Assembly (NCBI GenBank): GCA_017854485.1 | Contig: JAFMHN010000001.1 | Span: forward strand, 62,001-126,000 | Direction: 5' to 3' | Source of the DNA: Aquiluna sp. | Lineage (GTDB): Bacteria; Actinomycetota; Actinomycetes; Actinomycetales; Microbacteriaceae | DNA: 64,000 nucleotides | Part shown: piece after piece, positions 10,768-19,474 of the stretch | Position numbering within the stretch: the first letter of the stretch is position 1 | How the letters are laid out: every line of letters starts with the position of its first letter | Made by a program: the position numbers and the translations under genes | Notes under the pieces: generated by a model | What the model was told of the DNA's origin: nothing | The model's database searches: none | Seen by the model: only the letters and a program-made list of their open reading frames with translations

Positions 10768-11830
10768 TTGGATTATCCCTGCACCATTGTCGATAAAGGT
10801 CGGCAGCCTTTTCATGTTCGGCTAGAGTCTCCGAGAAGATCGTCTCCCCGGTGTTCAGGTTGATGGCCACGAAGTAAAGCCAATCGCCAGTTGCGGGTCT
10901 TAGTGCCGCCTCAATGGTTAGTGCTCCTGGATTAGTGATGGGGCCTAATGGCAGACCGGGATTTGAAAATGTGTTGAACGGATTCTCGGTGTCCCTAAGG
11001 CCTTCTTGGAAAGAGTCAAGGTTGCCTTCGTATCGGTATTTGACGGTCTGGTCAGATTGCAGCGGCATTTCGAGATCCAGACGATTCAGGAACACTCGAG
11101 AGATTTTGTAGAAGTCCTCAGTCAGGCGCCCCTCGGATTGAATAATCGAAGCAAGAGTCACAATCTCAAGGGAGTCTTTCAGTGAGATCTCGTAACCTGC
11201 GAGCTCCTGCTCCATTCGATCGACCATTGCGGTGATCACCTGGTCTGCAGTGACTCCAGGGTCAAACGAGTAGGTCGCCGGGAACAGATATCCTTCGACG
11301 CTAGGAGCATCGTCCGGAAGTCTTTCCAGTTGTGTTTCTATTGCCGCTTCGATAGCGGCGATTGAGACATCTAGGTCCTCGGCCAGCCTTGGAATTGTCT
11401 GGTCAACAGTCAATCCCTCGGGAATAGTTGTTGTCACGAGTATCCTGTTCTCACCGGTCATCAACAGTGTTAGTGCCGAGCTGCCAGAGAGCTTGGTAGG
11501 GAATTCGTAGCTCCCCGGAAAGAGCACCAGATCCACGTTCAGCATGTCGCGGTAGATCGCATCAAAGCTCTTGATGATGTCGGCCTCAACCATTTTTCTG
11601 GCCACATCTTCGCCGTTGTCGCCAGTCTCGATGACCAAAATCGTCGAGGGACCAGGCTCTCCTTGATAGTCCTCAATCTGAAACCTGCTTAGGAAATCCT
11701 GAACGCTCGAACCTGCAAGCGACAGACCGCCCGCAATCAGACCGACAACCACCGCTAGCGAAATCAATCCGGCAAGCCATGACTTATAGGAGCGCTTGGT
11801 TACTGGCGTCGCTTCAAGGTCTTCAATCAT
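10754..11830 (-). CDS. mltG: Endolytic transglycosylase MltG
   Basis: YceG-like: IPEGLTVDQTIPRLAE, LASIIQSEGR, PGALTIEAALRPATGDWLYFV; start at MIEDLE with GGAGG SD. Confidence 0.92.
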   Translation of the reverse strand: MIEDLEATPVTKRSYKSWLAGLISLAVVVGLIAGGLSLAGSSVQDFLSRFQIEDYQGEPGPSTILVIETGDNGEDVARKMVEADIIKSFDAIYRDMLNVDLVLFPGSYEFPTKLSGSSALTLLMTGENRILVTTTIPEGLTVDQTIPRLAEDLDVSIAAIEAAIETQLERLPDDAPSVEGYLFPATYSFDPGVTADQVITAMVDRMEQELAGYEISLKDSLEIVTLASIIQSEGRLTEDFYKISRVFLNRLDLEMPLQSDQTVKYRYEGNLDSFQEGLRDTENPFNTFSNPGLPLGPITNPGALTIEAALRPATGDWLYFVAINLNTGETIFSETLAEHEKAADLYRQWCRDNPNDVC

Positions 11831-12260
11831 GAACTTCCTCCAAGGTTTTGCCTGCAAGCTGACCCGAGATCTCCGAACTCAGTGCGAAGTCCAAGATTAC
11901 AGCTGCAGCACTAGCGTCAATGATTCCCTTTTGTTGCTTTGAATTCTTGCCCGCTTGTCTAAGGTTTCCGGCCGCTTGTCGACTAGTGAGTCGTTCATCA
12001 ATCAGACGCACTTCAAGACCCAAGGCCTGCAGCTGGCTCGCGAAGTCAATCGCCATTTGGGTGCTTGCGGTCTTCGATCCAGAAAGCGAGATCGGCAATC
12101 CAACGTAGCAACAGACAGCGCTTGACTCATCGTAGAGGGTGCTGATCGCAGTTATCGCGGCTAAGTCGTTTGGAACGGTTGAGTGCGGGATTGCTAGTGT
12201 GTCGACAGACAGAGCGACACCAATTCTTGAAAGACCAATGTCAAGGCCCAGCTTCTTCAT
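11823..12260 (-). CDS. ruvX: Holliday junction resolvase-like protein RuvX/YqgF
   Basis: LGLDIGLSRIGVALS and IDERLTSRQA; between mltG and alaS. Confidence 0.92.
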   Translation of the reverse strand: MKKLGLDIGLSRIGVALSVDTLAIPHSTVPNDLAAITAISTLYDESSAVCCYVGLPISLSGSKTASTQMAIDFASQLQALGLEVRLIDERLTSRQAAGNLRQAGKNSKQQKGIIDASAAAVILDFALSSEISGQLAGKTLEEVHD

Positions 12261-14893
12261 TAGATCGAAGCTGCCGCTGCGCTCAGTGCCTGGGCAAGCT
12301 TCTCGCTGTCCGACCCACCACCCTGGGCCATGTCTGGCTTTCCGCCGCCGCCGCCACCCAAGATCTTTGAGGCAACAGAAACAAGCTGTCCCGCCTTGGC
12401 TCCAGCCGCAACAGCATCCTTACCTGCCACAGCAACCACTACCGCAGAACCACTGGCCTTACTCCCAAGGATCACCACGGAGTTCTCCCCGAGCTCTGAT
12501 CTGAGCGCCATGGCAAGGCTACGCAACATGTCTGAAGACTCGATTGAAACCTCGAGGGTAAGCAGGTTGTAGCTGCCAGCAGGCTTAGCTTGCTTAGCAA
12601 GCTCGGGAACCTTTGAGAGTACTTGTCCAGCCTCTAGCTCCTGCAGTTTCTTTTCAGCGGCCTTCAGGTCGGCTAGTGCTTGAGTGACTTTGGACTCTAA
12701 CTCCTCTGGAGAAGACTTCAGTTCCGCCGATAGCCGCTTCACGATGTCGCGGTCGGCATGCAGAGCACTTAGACCCGGCTGGCCAACCAGAGCTTCGATT
12801 CTTCTTGAACCGGAACCAACCGATGATTCGGTGGTGACGCTTACCAATCCAATTTGGGAAGAGCGAGAAACGTGAGTTCCACCACAGAGCTCTCTAGACC
12901 ATGGTCCGCCGACCTGAACGACGCGCACTTGCTCGTCGTAGGTTTCACCGAATAGCGCAATAGCGCCAAAGTCCTTGGCTTCACCCACGGTCATAAATTG
13001 AGCGCTCACAGCCAAATCTGCTGAGATTGCCAAGTTCGACACTTCTTCAATTTCGCTCTTTGTCGCTTCACTAAGTGCTTGACTCCAGGAGAAGTCCAGC
13101 CGCATGTATCCCGGTCTATTAAACGACCCTGACTGAAGCGCCTGTGGTCCAAGGACTTGCCTGATGGCAGCATGAACCACATGAGTTGCGCTGTGAGCCT
13201 GGCAGGCGCCAAGTCGCCAAGTCGCATCAACGATCGTGTTCGCAGATTCGCCAACCGTCACTTGCCCTGAAGTCACACGAACCTTATGAGCAAATAGCCC
13301 TTTAACTGGCTTCTGGACATCGAGGACCTCAAGAACGAAACCATCCCCAATAATCTTGCCGGCATCAGCGGCCTGACCGCCCGATTCTCCGTAGAGACTA
13401 GTTCGGTTCAGGAAGACTTCGCCGATATCACCTGCTGCTAAGGCAGGAGTGACCTGCCCGTCTCTAACAAGCCCAATGATTTCAGCCTCAGCCTCCAGCT
13501 GCTCATAGCCAACAAACTCAGTCGCACCAACAGATCGCACTTGGCTGTAAACCTGTAGCGATCCGCCGCCGAGTTTTTTGTCTTTGGCGTCCTGCTTCGC
13601 ACGATCCTTTTGATCTTGCATCAGCTGATTGAACCCATCACGGTTCACGGTCAGCCCGTGCTCTTCGGCGATTTCAACTGTCAGGTCGATTGGGAAGCCA
13701 TAGGTGTCGTGTAGCAGGAAGGCCACTTCGCCTGGCAGGATTCCGTTAGCTTTTGAAATTGCTTGCTCCAGCGCAACGGTACCCGTCTCAAGGGTTCGCG
13801 CAAAGCCTGCCTCCTCGGCAAGCGCAATACGCAAGATTCTGGAGAAGTTCTCCTCAAGTTCTGGGTATGCCTCGACCATTGCATCTTTGCTAGCCGTGAA
13901 AAGGGCCTCGAAGCTAGGTTTGGTGACCCCAAGAAGACGTAGCGCGCGAACCGAACGGCGCAACAGCCTTCTGAGTACGTAGCCGCGACCTTCGTTGGCC
14001 GGGGTAACGCCATCGGAGATGAGCATCAGCGAAGACCTAATGTGGTCCGCTATCACGCGCATCCGAACGTCGTCAACTTCCAACGCTCCGTAGGATTTCC
14101 CGCTTAGTTCACTGGCTAGATCAATCAGTGGTCGAATTTGATCTATCTCATAAATATTTTCGACATCTTGGAGAATGAAAGCTACTCGCTCAAGACCCAT
14201 TCCAGTGTCGATGTTTTGCTTTGGTAGATCCCCGATGATTTCGAAGTGGTCTTTGGTTCCGCCATCTGCACGCTCATACTGCATGAAGACCAGGTTCCAG
14301 ATCTCTATGTAGCGATCCTCATCAACCTCTGGCCCACCTTCCAGGCCGTATTCAGGCCCGCGGTCATAGTAGATCTCCGAACATGGCCCAGCCGGACCGC
14401 GCTGCCCGGTCGACCAATAGTTGTCGGCCATTCCGCGCTTTTGGATCCGCTCTTTCGGGATGCTGGTTTGCGTAAGCCAATATTCAATCGACTCATCATC
14501 GTCCTGGTAAACAGTCGCCCAAAGTCTTTCTGGGTCAATGCCATAGCCGCCGTCCTCTAGCGAGGAGGTCAATAGCTCCCAGGCATAGGCAATCGCTTCT
14601 TTTTTAAAGTAGTCGCCGAAGCTGAAGTTTCCATTCATCTGGAAGAAGGTGCCGTGACGGGTGGTCTTCCCAACCTCGTCGATGTCCAAAGTTCTCACGC
14701 ACTTCTGCACCGAGGTTGCCCGCTGGTAGGGAGCTGGCAGAACGCCAGTCATAAAAGGAATGAACGGGACCATTCCGGCCACCACGAACATTAGCGTTGG
14801 GTCTTGGCTAATTAGAGGGGCGCTTGGTACAACAGTGTGATCTTTTCCCTCAAAAAAGGAAAGCCACCGCCGCTTGATTTCGGCAGTCTTCAT
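12260..14893 (-). CDS. alaS: Alanyl-tRNA synthetase
   Basis: 877 aa; MKTAEIKRRWLSFFEGKDHTVVPSAPLI, editing motif CQAHSATHVVHAA, CGGTHV. Confidence 0.98.
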   Translation of the reverse strand: MKTAEIKRRWLSFFEGKDHTVVPSAPLISQDPTLMFVVAGMVPFIPFMTGVLPAPYQRATSVQKCVRTLDIDEVGKTTRHGTFFQMNGNFSFGDYFKKEAIAYAWELLTSSLEDGGYGIDPERLWATVYQDDDESIEYWLTQTSIPKERIQKRGMADNYWSTGQRGPAGPCSEIYYDRGPEYGLEGGPEVDEDRYIEIWNLVFMQYERADGGTKDHFEIIGDLPKQNIDTGMGLERVAFILQDVENIYEIDQIRPLIDLASELSGKSYGALEVDDVRMRVIADHIRSSLMLISDGVTPANEGRGYVLRRLLRRSVRALRLLGVTKPSFEALFTASKDAMVEAYPELEENFSRILRIALAEEAGFARTLETGTVALEQAISKANGILPGEVAFLLHDTYGFPIDLTVEIAEEHGLTVNRDGFNQLMQDQKDRAKQDAKDKKLGGGSLQVYSQVRSVGATEFVGYEQLEAEAEIIGLVRDGQVTPALAAGDIGEVFLNRTSLYGESGGQAADAGKIIGDGFVLEVLDVQKPVKGLFAHKVRVTSGQVTVGESANTIVDATWRLGACQAHSATHVVHAAIRQVLGPQALQSGSFNRPGYMRLDFSWSQALSEATKSEIEEVSNLAISADLAVSAQFMTVGEAKDFGAIALFGETYDEQVRVVQVGGPWSRELCGGTHVSRSSQIGLVSVTTESSVGSGSRRIEALVGQPGLSALHADRDIVKRLSAELKSSPEELESKVTQALADLKAAEKKLQELEAGQVLSKVPELAKQAKPAGSYNLLTLEVSIESSDMLRSLAMALRSELGENSVVILGSKASGSAVVVAVAGKDAVAAGAKAGQLVSVASKILGGGGGGKPDMAQGGGSDSEKLAQALSAAAASI

Positions 14894-14895
14894 GG

Positions 14896-15090
14896 CTACT
14901 TCTTAGGCTTGTTGGCTTTGGCAATCTCAGCTTGACGCTCTTGATAGCCGTCAGCGATCGAGCTTGAAAAGTCTTTGGCAGCCAAACGAATTTCATTCAC
15001 TGCCTCTTGAGCACGTGGGTTATCGCGAATCTGAACCAGGGCAAGTGCACCAAGGCCAATCCCCGCTACAAACCAACCAAATTTGGACAT
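14896..15090 (-). CDS. Small membrane protein conserved downstream of the DUF948 gene
   Basis: 64 aa, single TM; sits in the conserved rpsD-DUF948-alaS cluster. Confidence 0.7.
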   Translation of the reverse strand: MSKFGWFVAGIGLGALALVQIRDNPRAQEAVNEIRLAAKDFSSSIADGYQERQAEIAKANKPKK

Positions 15091-15092
15091 AA

Positions 15093-15440
15093 TTACCTCC
15101 GCTTGCCGAACACTCTTAGCGCGCCTTGCAAAATGCCGGCGACCTTTGTAAGTGGTGCTCCTACTGATGCCGTAAACACGGCAACCATGGAGCTTATGTT
15201 TGTAGTGACCTGCTCGACATCTTCTGTGATCTTGTCCACTCGCTTCAGCTGCTTATTAGCCTCAGCCAGTGTGATTTTTGCTTCACTCAAAATAGGTTCG
15301 AATTCATTGTTGAAGGTTCGAACAGTCGATGCGCTCTCGTCGAGCAGCTTGCCAAGTTTCACCAATGGCACACCTAGCAGAATGACAAACAGGGCGACGC
15401 TGGCAGCAAGAATGATGCCAACAATCTCCCCGCTTGTCAT
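15093..15440 (-). CDS. DUF948 domain-containing membrane protein
   Basis: N-terminal TM then coiled-coil; location between rpsD and alaS. Confidence 0.75.
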   Translation of the reverse strand: MTSGEIVGIILAASVALFVILLGVPLVKLGKLLDESASTVRTFNNEFEPILSEAKITLAEANKQLKRVDKITEDVEQVTTNISSMVAVFTASVGAPLTKVAGILQGALRVFGKRR

Positions 15441-15447
15441 TATCTAA

Positions 15448-16077
15448 CTACCTAGCTGCGTAGTACTCAACCACTAGCTGAACTTCACAGGTCACTGGAA
15501 CCTCGTCGCGCTTAGGGCGACGAACAAGTGTTACCTGCAGTTTGTCTAGATCAGCTGAAAGATACTCAGGGGTCTTAGCCAGTACGTCAGAGTTTCCGCC
15601 AGCAGCCGCAACCTGGAAAGGCTCGGTGCGCTCGGACTTCTCGTGAACGTGAATCATCTGACCAGGCTTCACACGGAATGAAGGGCGGTCGACGCGCTCT
15701 CCGTCAACAAGAATGTGACGGTGAACAACCATCTGACGTGCCTGTGCAATCGTGCGAGCGATGCCAGAGCGGAGCACTAGTGCGTCAAGACGCATCTCCA
15801 GCAACTCAACTAGGTTCTCACCTGTTAGACCACTGGTGCGCTTTGCCTCCTGGAAGGTCTTACGAAGCTGAGCTTCGCGAATTCCATATTGAGCGCGAAG
15901 ACGCTGCTTCTCACGCAGACGAACTGCGTAGTCGGAGTCGCTCTTGCGCTTGGTGCGGCCGTGCTGACCCGGTCCGTAGGGTCGTTTTTCCATATACTTC
16001 GCAGCTTTAGGTGTCAATGCGATACCAAGAGCACGTGATAGACGTGTCTTACTGCGGGTTCTAGTTGTCTTAGACAA
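15448..16077 (-). CDS. rpsD: 30S ribosomal protein S4
   Basis: SKTRLSRALGIALTPKAAKYMEKRPYGPGQHG; likely TTG start at 16077 (AAAGG SD) rather than 16092. Confidence 0.95.
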   Translation of the reverse strand: MSKTTRTRSKTRLSRALGIALTPKAAKYMEKRPYGPGQHGRTKRKSDSDYAVRLREKQRLRAQYGIREAQLRKTFQEAKRTSGLTGENLVELLEMRLDALVLRSGIARTIAQARQMVVHRHILVDGERVDRPSFRVKPGQMIHVHEKSERTEPFQVAAAGGNSDVLAKTPEYLSADLDKLQVTLVRRPKRDEVPVTCEVQLVVEYYAAR

Positions 16078-16182
16078 AAAGGTACCTTTCAAACTTTCAA
16101 ATTGGATTTTTACATGCTCCGGATTCCAGCCGCAGAATCCAGATAACCCAGAAATACTACCAGAGCAAGGCCGACAGTGTCA

Positions 16183-17415
16183 CTACCTGAACAGTATTTT
16201 GTTAATCAGCTCTAGCCGTTTGGCCAGTTCCGCCTCCTGGCCGTGGTTTGTGGGCGTGAAGTATTTTGCATTTCCTGGCCAATACTCCTGGGTAATCACG
16301 CCAATGTCACTGTCATGTGGATATTTGTAACCGACGGCTCCGGTTGAGCGCAGGTGTGAAGGGATCGCAGGCAGTTCACCTGCTTCTACATCCGAGATGG
16401 CTTTGTTTATAGCTAGGTATGCTGAATTTGATTTCGGTGCTAGCGCTAAGTAGATGGTTGCCTCAGCAAGCGGGATGCGCCCTTCAGGCATTCCGATGTG
16501 TTCAACGGTTCTAGCGGCGGCCTCAGCCAGCACCAGCGCCTGCGGATCGGCAAGCCCAATGTCTTCAGCCGCAAGAATTAGCAGGCGCCTTGCGATAAAC
16601 CTTGGATCCTCTCCGCCGACGATCATTCGCGCTAGATAATGAAGGGCGCTGTTGACATCGGAACCGCGAACAGACTTGATAAATGCGCTAATCGTGTCGT
16701 AGTGATTATCTCCGGCCTGGTCGTAGGCAATCGTTGCCTTTGCGGCGTTCTCAGCGTCTTCCAGGGTTACCAGGGACAAGCCAGCGGCCGATGTTTCCAT
16801 CAAAGTCAGTGCTCGTCTGGCATCCCCCATGGCGATCTTGGCCAGGTATTCGAGTGCCTCCGGTTCAAACTCCACCCCGGGCAGGCCGTCATCGGATGAC
16901 ATTGCGCGTTGCATGATATCTATCAAGGAGTCGGCACTGAGCGGTTCGAGCTTTATGACCAGCGACCTTGAAATAAGCGGCGTGACCACACTGAAAGAAG
17001 GATTCTCGGTTGTTGCAGCAATAAGTGTTAGCAGCCCCGATTCGACAGCACCTAGAAGCGAATCTTGCTGAGTTTTGGTGAAGCGATGAATTTCATCCAG
17101 AAAAAGGATCGTTTGCTTGCCATAGATCTCTTTGAGTTCTTTGGCTTTGGCAATCAAATCCCTTACCTGAGAGACCGAGGCACTGATTGCACTTAGTTCT
17201 GAGAAGCTGGCTCCATTACTTGCCCCGATGATTCGGGCGATCGTAGTCTTACCGCTTCCGGGCGGACCCCAAAGAATAATTGATGCCCAACTAGATGACT
17301 TGTCGCCGGTGGTAAGTCGATGCAGTGGGCCATTTACGCTAAGCGCTGCAGATTGCCCGATCAACTCAGACAGTGATTCAGGGCGCACTCTTGCTGCCAA
17401 TGGAATATCAACCAC
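16183..17415 (-). CDS. rarA: Replication-associated recombination protein RarA/MgsA (AAA+ ATPase)
   Basis: WGPPGSGKTTIARIIG, FLDEIHRFTKTQQDSLL, RLLILAAEDIGLADPQAL. Confidence 0.95.
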   Translation of the reverse strand: MVDIPLAARVRPESLSELIGQSAALSVNGPLHRLTTGDKSSSWASIILWGPPGSGKTTIARIIGASNGASFSELSAISASVSQVRDLIAKAKELKEIYGKQTILFLDEIHRFTKTQQDSLLGAVESGLLTLIAATTENPSFSVVTPLISRSLVIKLEPLSADSLIDIMQRAMSSDDGLPGVEFEPEALEYLAKIAMGDARRALTLMETSAAGLSLVTLEDAENAAKATIAYDQAGDNHYDTISAFIKSVRGSDVNSALHYLARMIVGGEDPRFIARRLLILAAEDIGLADPQALVLAEAAARTVEHIGMPEGRIPLAEATIYLALAPKSNSAYLAINKAISDVEAGELPAIPSHLRSTGAVGYKYPHDSDIGVITQEYWPGNAKYFTPTNHGQEAELAKRLELINKILFR

Positions 17416-17467
17416 ACGCGAAGTCTAAGCAACACCTAGAATTACCAAGTTAGAAAATGGGTGATTT

Positions 17468-18232
17468 ATGAAACACGACAGCAAACTAGAGAACTACCAG
17501 GCAAAGCAAGAATTGCTCGCGGCACGGCCCGCTAGAGCAAAGCGCGACAACAAGTTGTTCGTCGCCATTGCAGCAGGCTTCGTGGCTCTGGCGGTCGTGG
17601 GTCAGCTGGCATATTTTGGATTTGGCCCAGGCCAGACTACTGACGAGGTAGTGGCAGAGGAAACAACCGCTGCCACCGAGACTCAGCAGGCAGCCGAGAC
17701 CGACCCTCTAGTTCCTGACCTAAGCATTGCCGAGAATCGCAGCTGGGCAGGTTCAATGGACCTGAACGGCCAAAGCGTTGGAATCGAACTCGCGGGTGAC
17801 CTAGCTCCCCAGGCTGTAGCGAACTTCGTCTCTCTCGCGAAAGATGGTTATTTTGAAGGCATCAACTGTCACCGACTAGTCACAGCTGGAATTTACGTGC
17901 TCCAGTGTGGAGATCCATCAGGAAACGGAACTGGTGGGCCTGGCTATAACTGGGGCCCAATCGAGAACGCGCCAGAGGCCGACCTCTATCAAGAAGGCGT
18001 ACTGGCTATGGCACGACGAGGTGGCGACGGCGAGTCGATGGGCTCTCAGTTCTTCATTGTCTACCAGGACTCAACAATCCCGTCAGATCAAGCTGGCGGT
18101 TACACAGTTTTCGGCAAGGTCACTTCCGGCCTTGATGTCGTGAAAGACATCGCGGCTATCGGAACGGTTGATGGGTCCAGTGACGCATCTCCCCTTGAAG
18201 AAGTATTGATAACCGCAGTTTCGGTAGAGTAA
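17468..18232 (+). CDS. Membrane-anchored cyclophilin-type peptidyl-prolyl cis-trans isomerase
   Basis: N-terminal TM; APQAVANFVSLAKDGYFEGINCHRLV, GSQFFIVYQDS. Confidence 0.92.
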   Translation: MKHDSKLENYQAKQELLAARPARAKRDNKLFVAIAAGFVALAVVGQLAYFGFGPGQTTDEVVAEETTAATETQQAAETDPLVPDLSIAENRSWAGSMDLNGQSVGIELAGDLAPQAVANFVSLAKDGYFEGINCHRLVTAGIYVLQCGDPSGNGTGGPGYNWGPIENAPEADLYQEGVLAMARRGGDGESMGSQFFIVYQDSTIPSDQAGGYTVFGKVTSGLDVVKDIAAIGTVDGSSDASPLEEVLITAVSVE

Positions 18233-18256
18233 GACCCAAACCACTAGGAGCAGCAA

Positions 18257-19471
18257 GTGACCAGCAACGACTTTGGCCGTGTAGACGAGGCCAACAACGT
18301 CTTCGTGAAAGACGGCCCAACCGAGCGTATCGTCGGCCAGTACCCAGATGTCTCACAGGATGAAGCACTTGCTTACTTCACCAGAAAATTTGACGACTTA
18401 GAGGCTCAGGTGAGGACTCTAGAGCAGCGCCTAGCCGCTGGCATCACCGACGCCAAAAGTTTGAAGACCACTCGTGAGCACCTCAAGACCGAACTTGTTG
18501 AGCCAAAGGTTGTCGGAAACATTCAAGGTCTGCGCGACCGGATCGAAGCAGTCTCAGCCGACATTGACAAGACTGCCGAGAAGGCTGCAGCTGAACGAGC
18601 TGAGGCCGTGGCTAAGGCAATGGCTGACAAGGAACAAATTGCAGCTCGCGCCGAGGCTATGGTTGCAAATCTGGGCGGAATCAATTGGAAGAAGTCTTCC
18701 GTTGAGATGACAGAGCTCTTCGAGAAGTGGCAGAAGCTTCAAAAGGATGGTCCGAAGATTCCTAAGGCGAAGACAGATCCGATTTGGAAGCGCTTCTCCC
18801 AGGCCCGCGCGAAATTCGAAACCGGCCGCAGAGCATTCTTTGCAAACCTTGACGGGTCTTTCAAGGAGGCCAAGGCTGCAAAGGTTGCGCTGGTGGCAAG
18901 CGCTGAGGCATTGGTTGCCAAGGGCTCGGATGCCGCTGACGCCTATAAAAAGCTACAAAGCGATTGGAAGCTAGCTGGCAAGGCCGGCAAGGCAGAGGAC
19001 GCGCTTTGGAAGCAGTTCCGTGCAGCCGGTGACGCCATCTTCGCTGCCAAGAAGGAAAAGGACGCAGAAGTAGCAATTTCGCAGCAGGCCAATCTTGAAG
19101 CAAAGCAAGCTCTAGCTAAAGAGGTAGAGGCGATCAAGCTAGACGACCTCGATGAGGCAAAGAAGGCCCTCGGTAACATTCAGGCCAAGTGGGAAAAGAT
19201 AGGCCACGTTCCTCGCGATCAGGTCCGCAAGATTGAAGAGCCACTTCGAAAGGTTGAGAAAAAGATTGCAGAAATGCAAGCCGACGCTTGGCGTCGTTCC
19301 GATCCAGCCGCAAAGGCACGGTCAAATTCACTTGTTACTCAGCTAGAGCAAGCAATCTCGGAGCTAGAAGCCGAGCTTGCAGCTGCCAAGGGTGCTAAAA
19401 AGAAGGCCATCGAAGAGCAAATCACCGCTCGTAAAGCATGGTTGCTCGCTGCTCAGCAAGCAGTCGACTAA
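18257..19471 (+). CDS. DUF349 domain-containing coiled-coil protein
   Basis: Repeated LxxxWKxxGKxGxAEDxLWKxFRAAGD repeats; GTG start. Confidence 0.88.
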   Translation: MTSNDFGRVDEANNVFVKDGPTERIVGQYPDVSQDEALAYFTRKFDDLEAQVRTLEQRLAAGITDAKSLKTTREHLKTELVEPKVVGNIQGLRDRIEAVSADIDKTAEKAAAERAEAVAKAMADKEQIAARAEAMVANLGGINWKKSSVEMTELFEKWQKLQKDGPKIPKAKTDPIWKRFSQARAKFETGRRAFFANLDGSFKEAKAAKVALVASAEALVAKGSDAADAYKKLQSDWKLAGKAGKAEDALWKQFRAAGDAIFAAKKEKDAEVAISQQANLEAKQALAKEVEAIKLDDLDEAKKALGNIQAKWEKIGHVPRDQVRKIEEPLRKVEKKIAEMQADAWRRSDPAAKARSNSLVTQLEQAISELEAELAAAKGAKKKAIEEQITARKAWLLAAQQAVD

Positions 19472-19474
19472 AAA

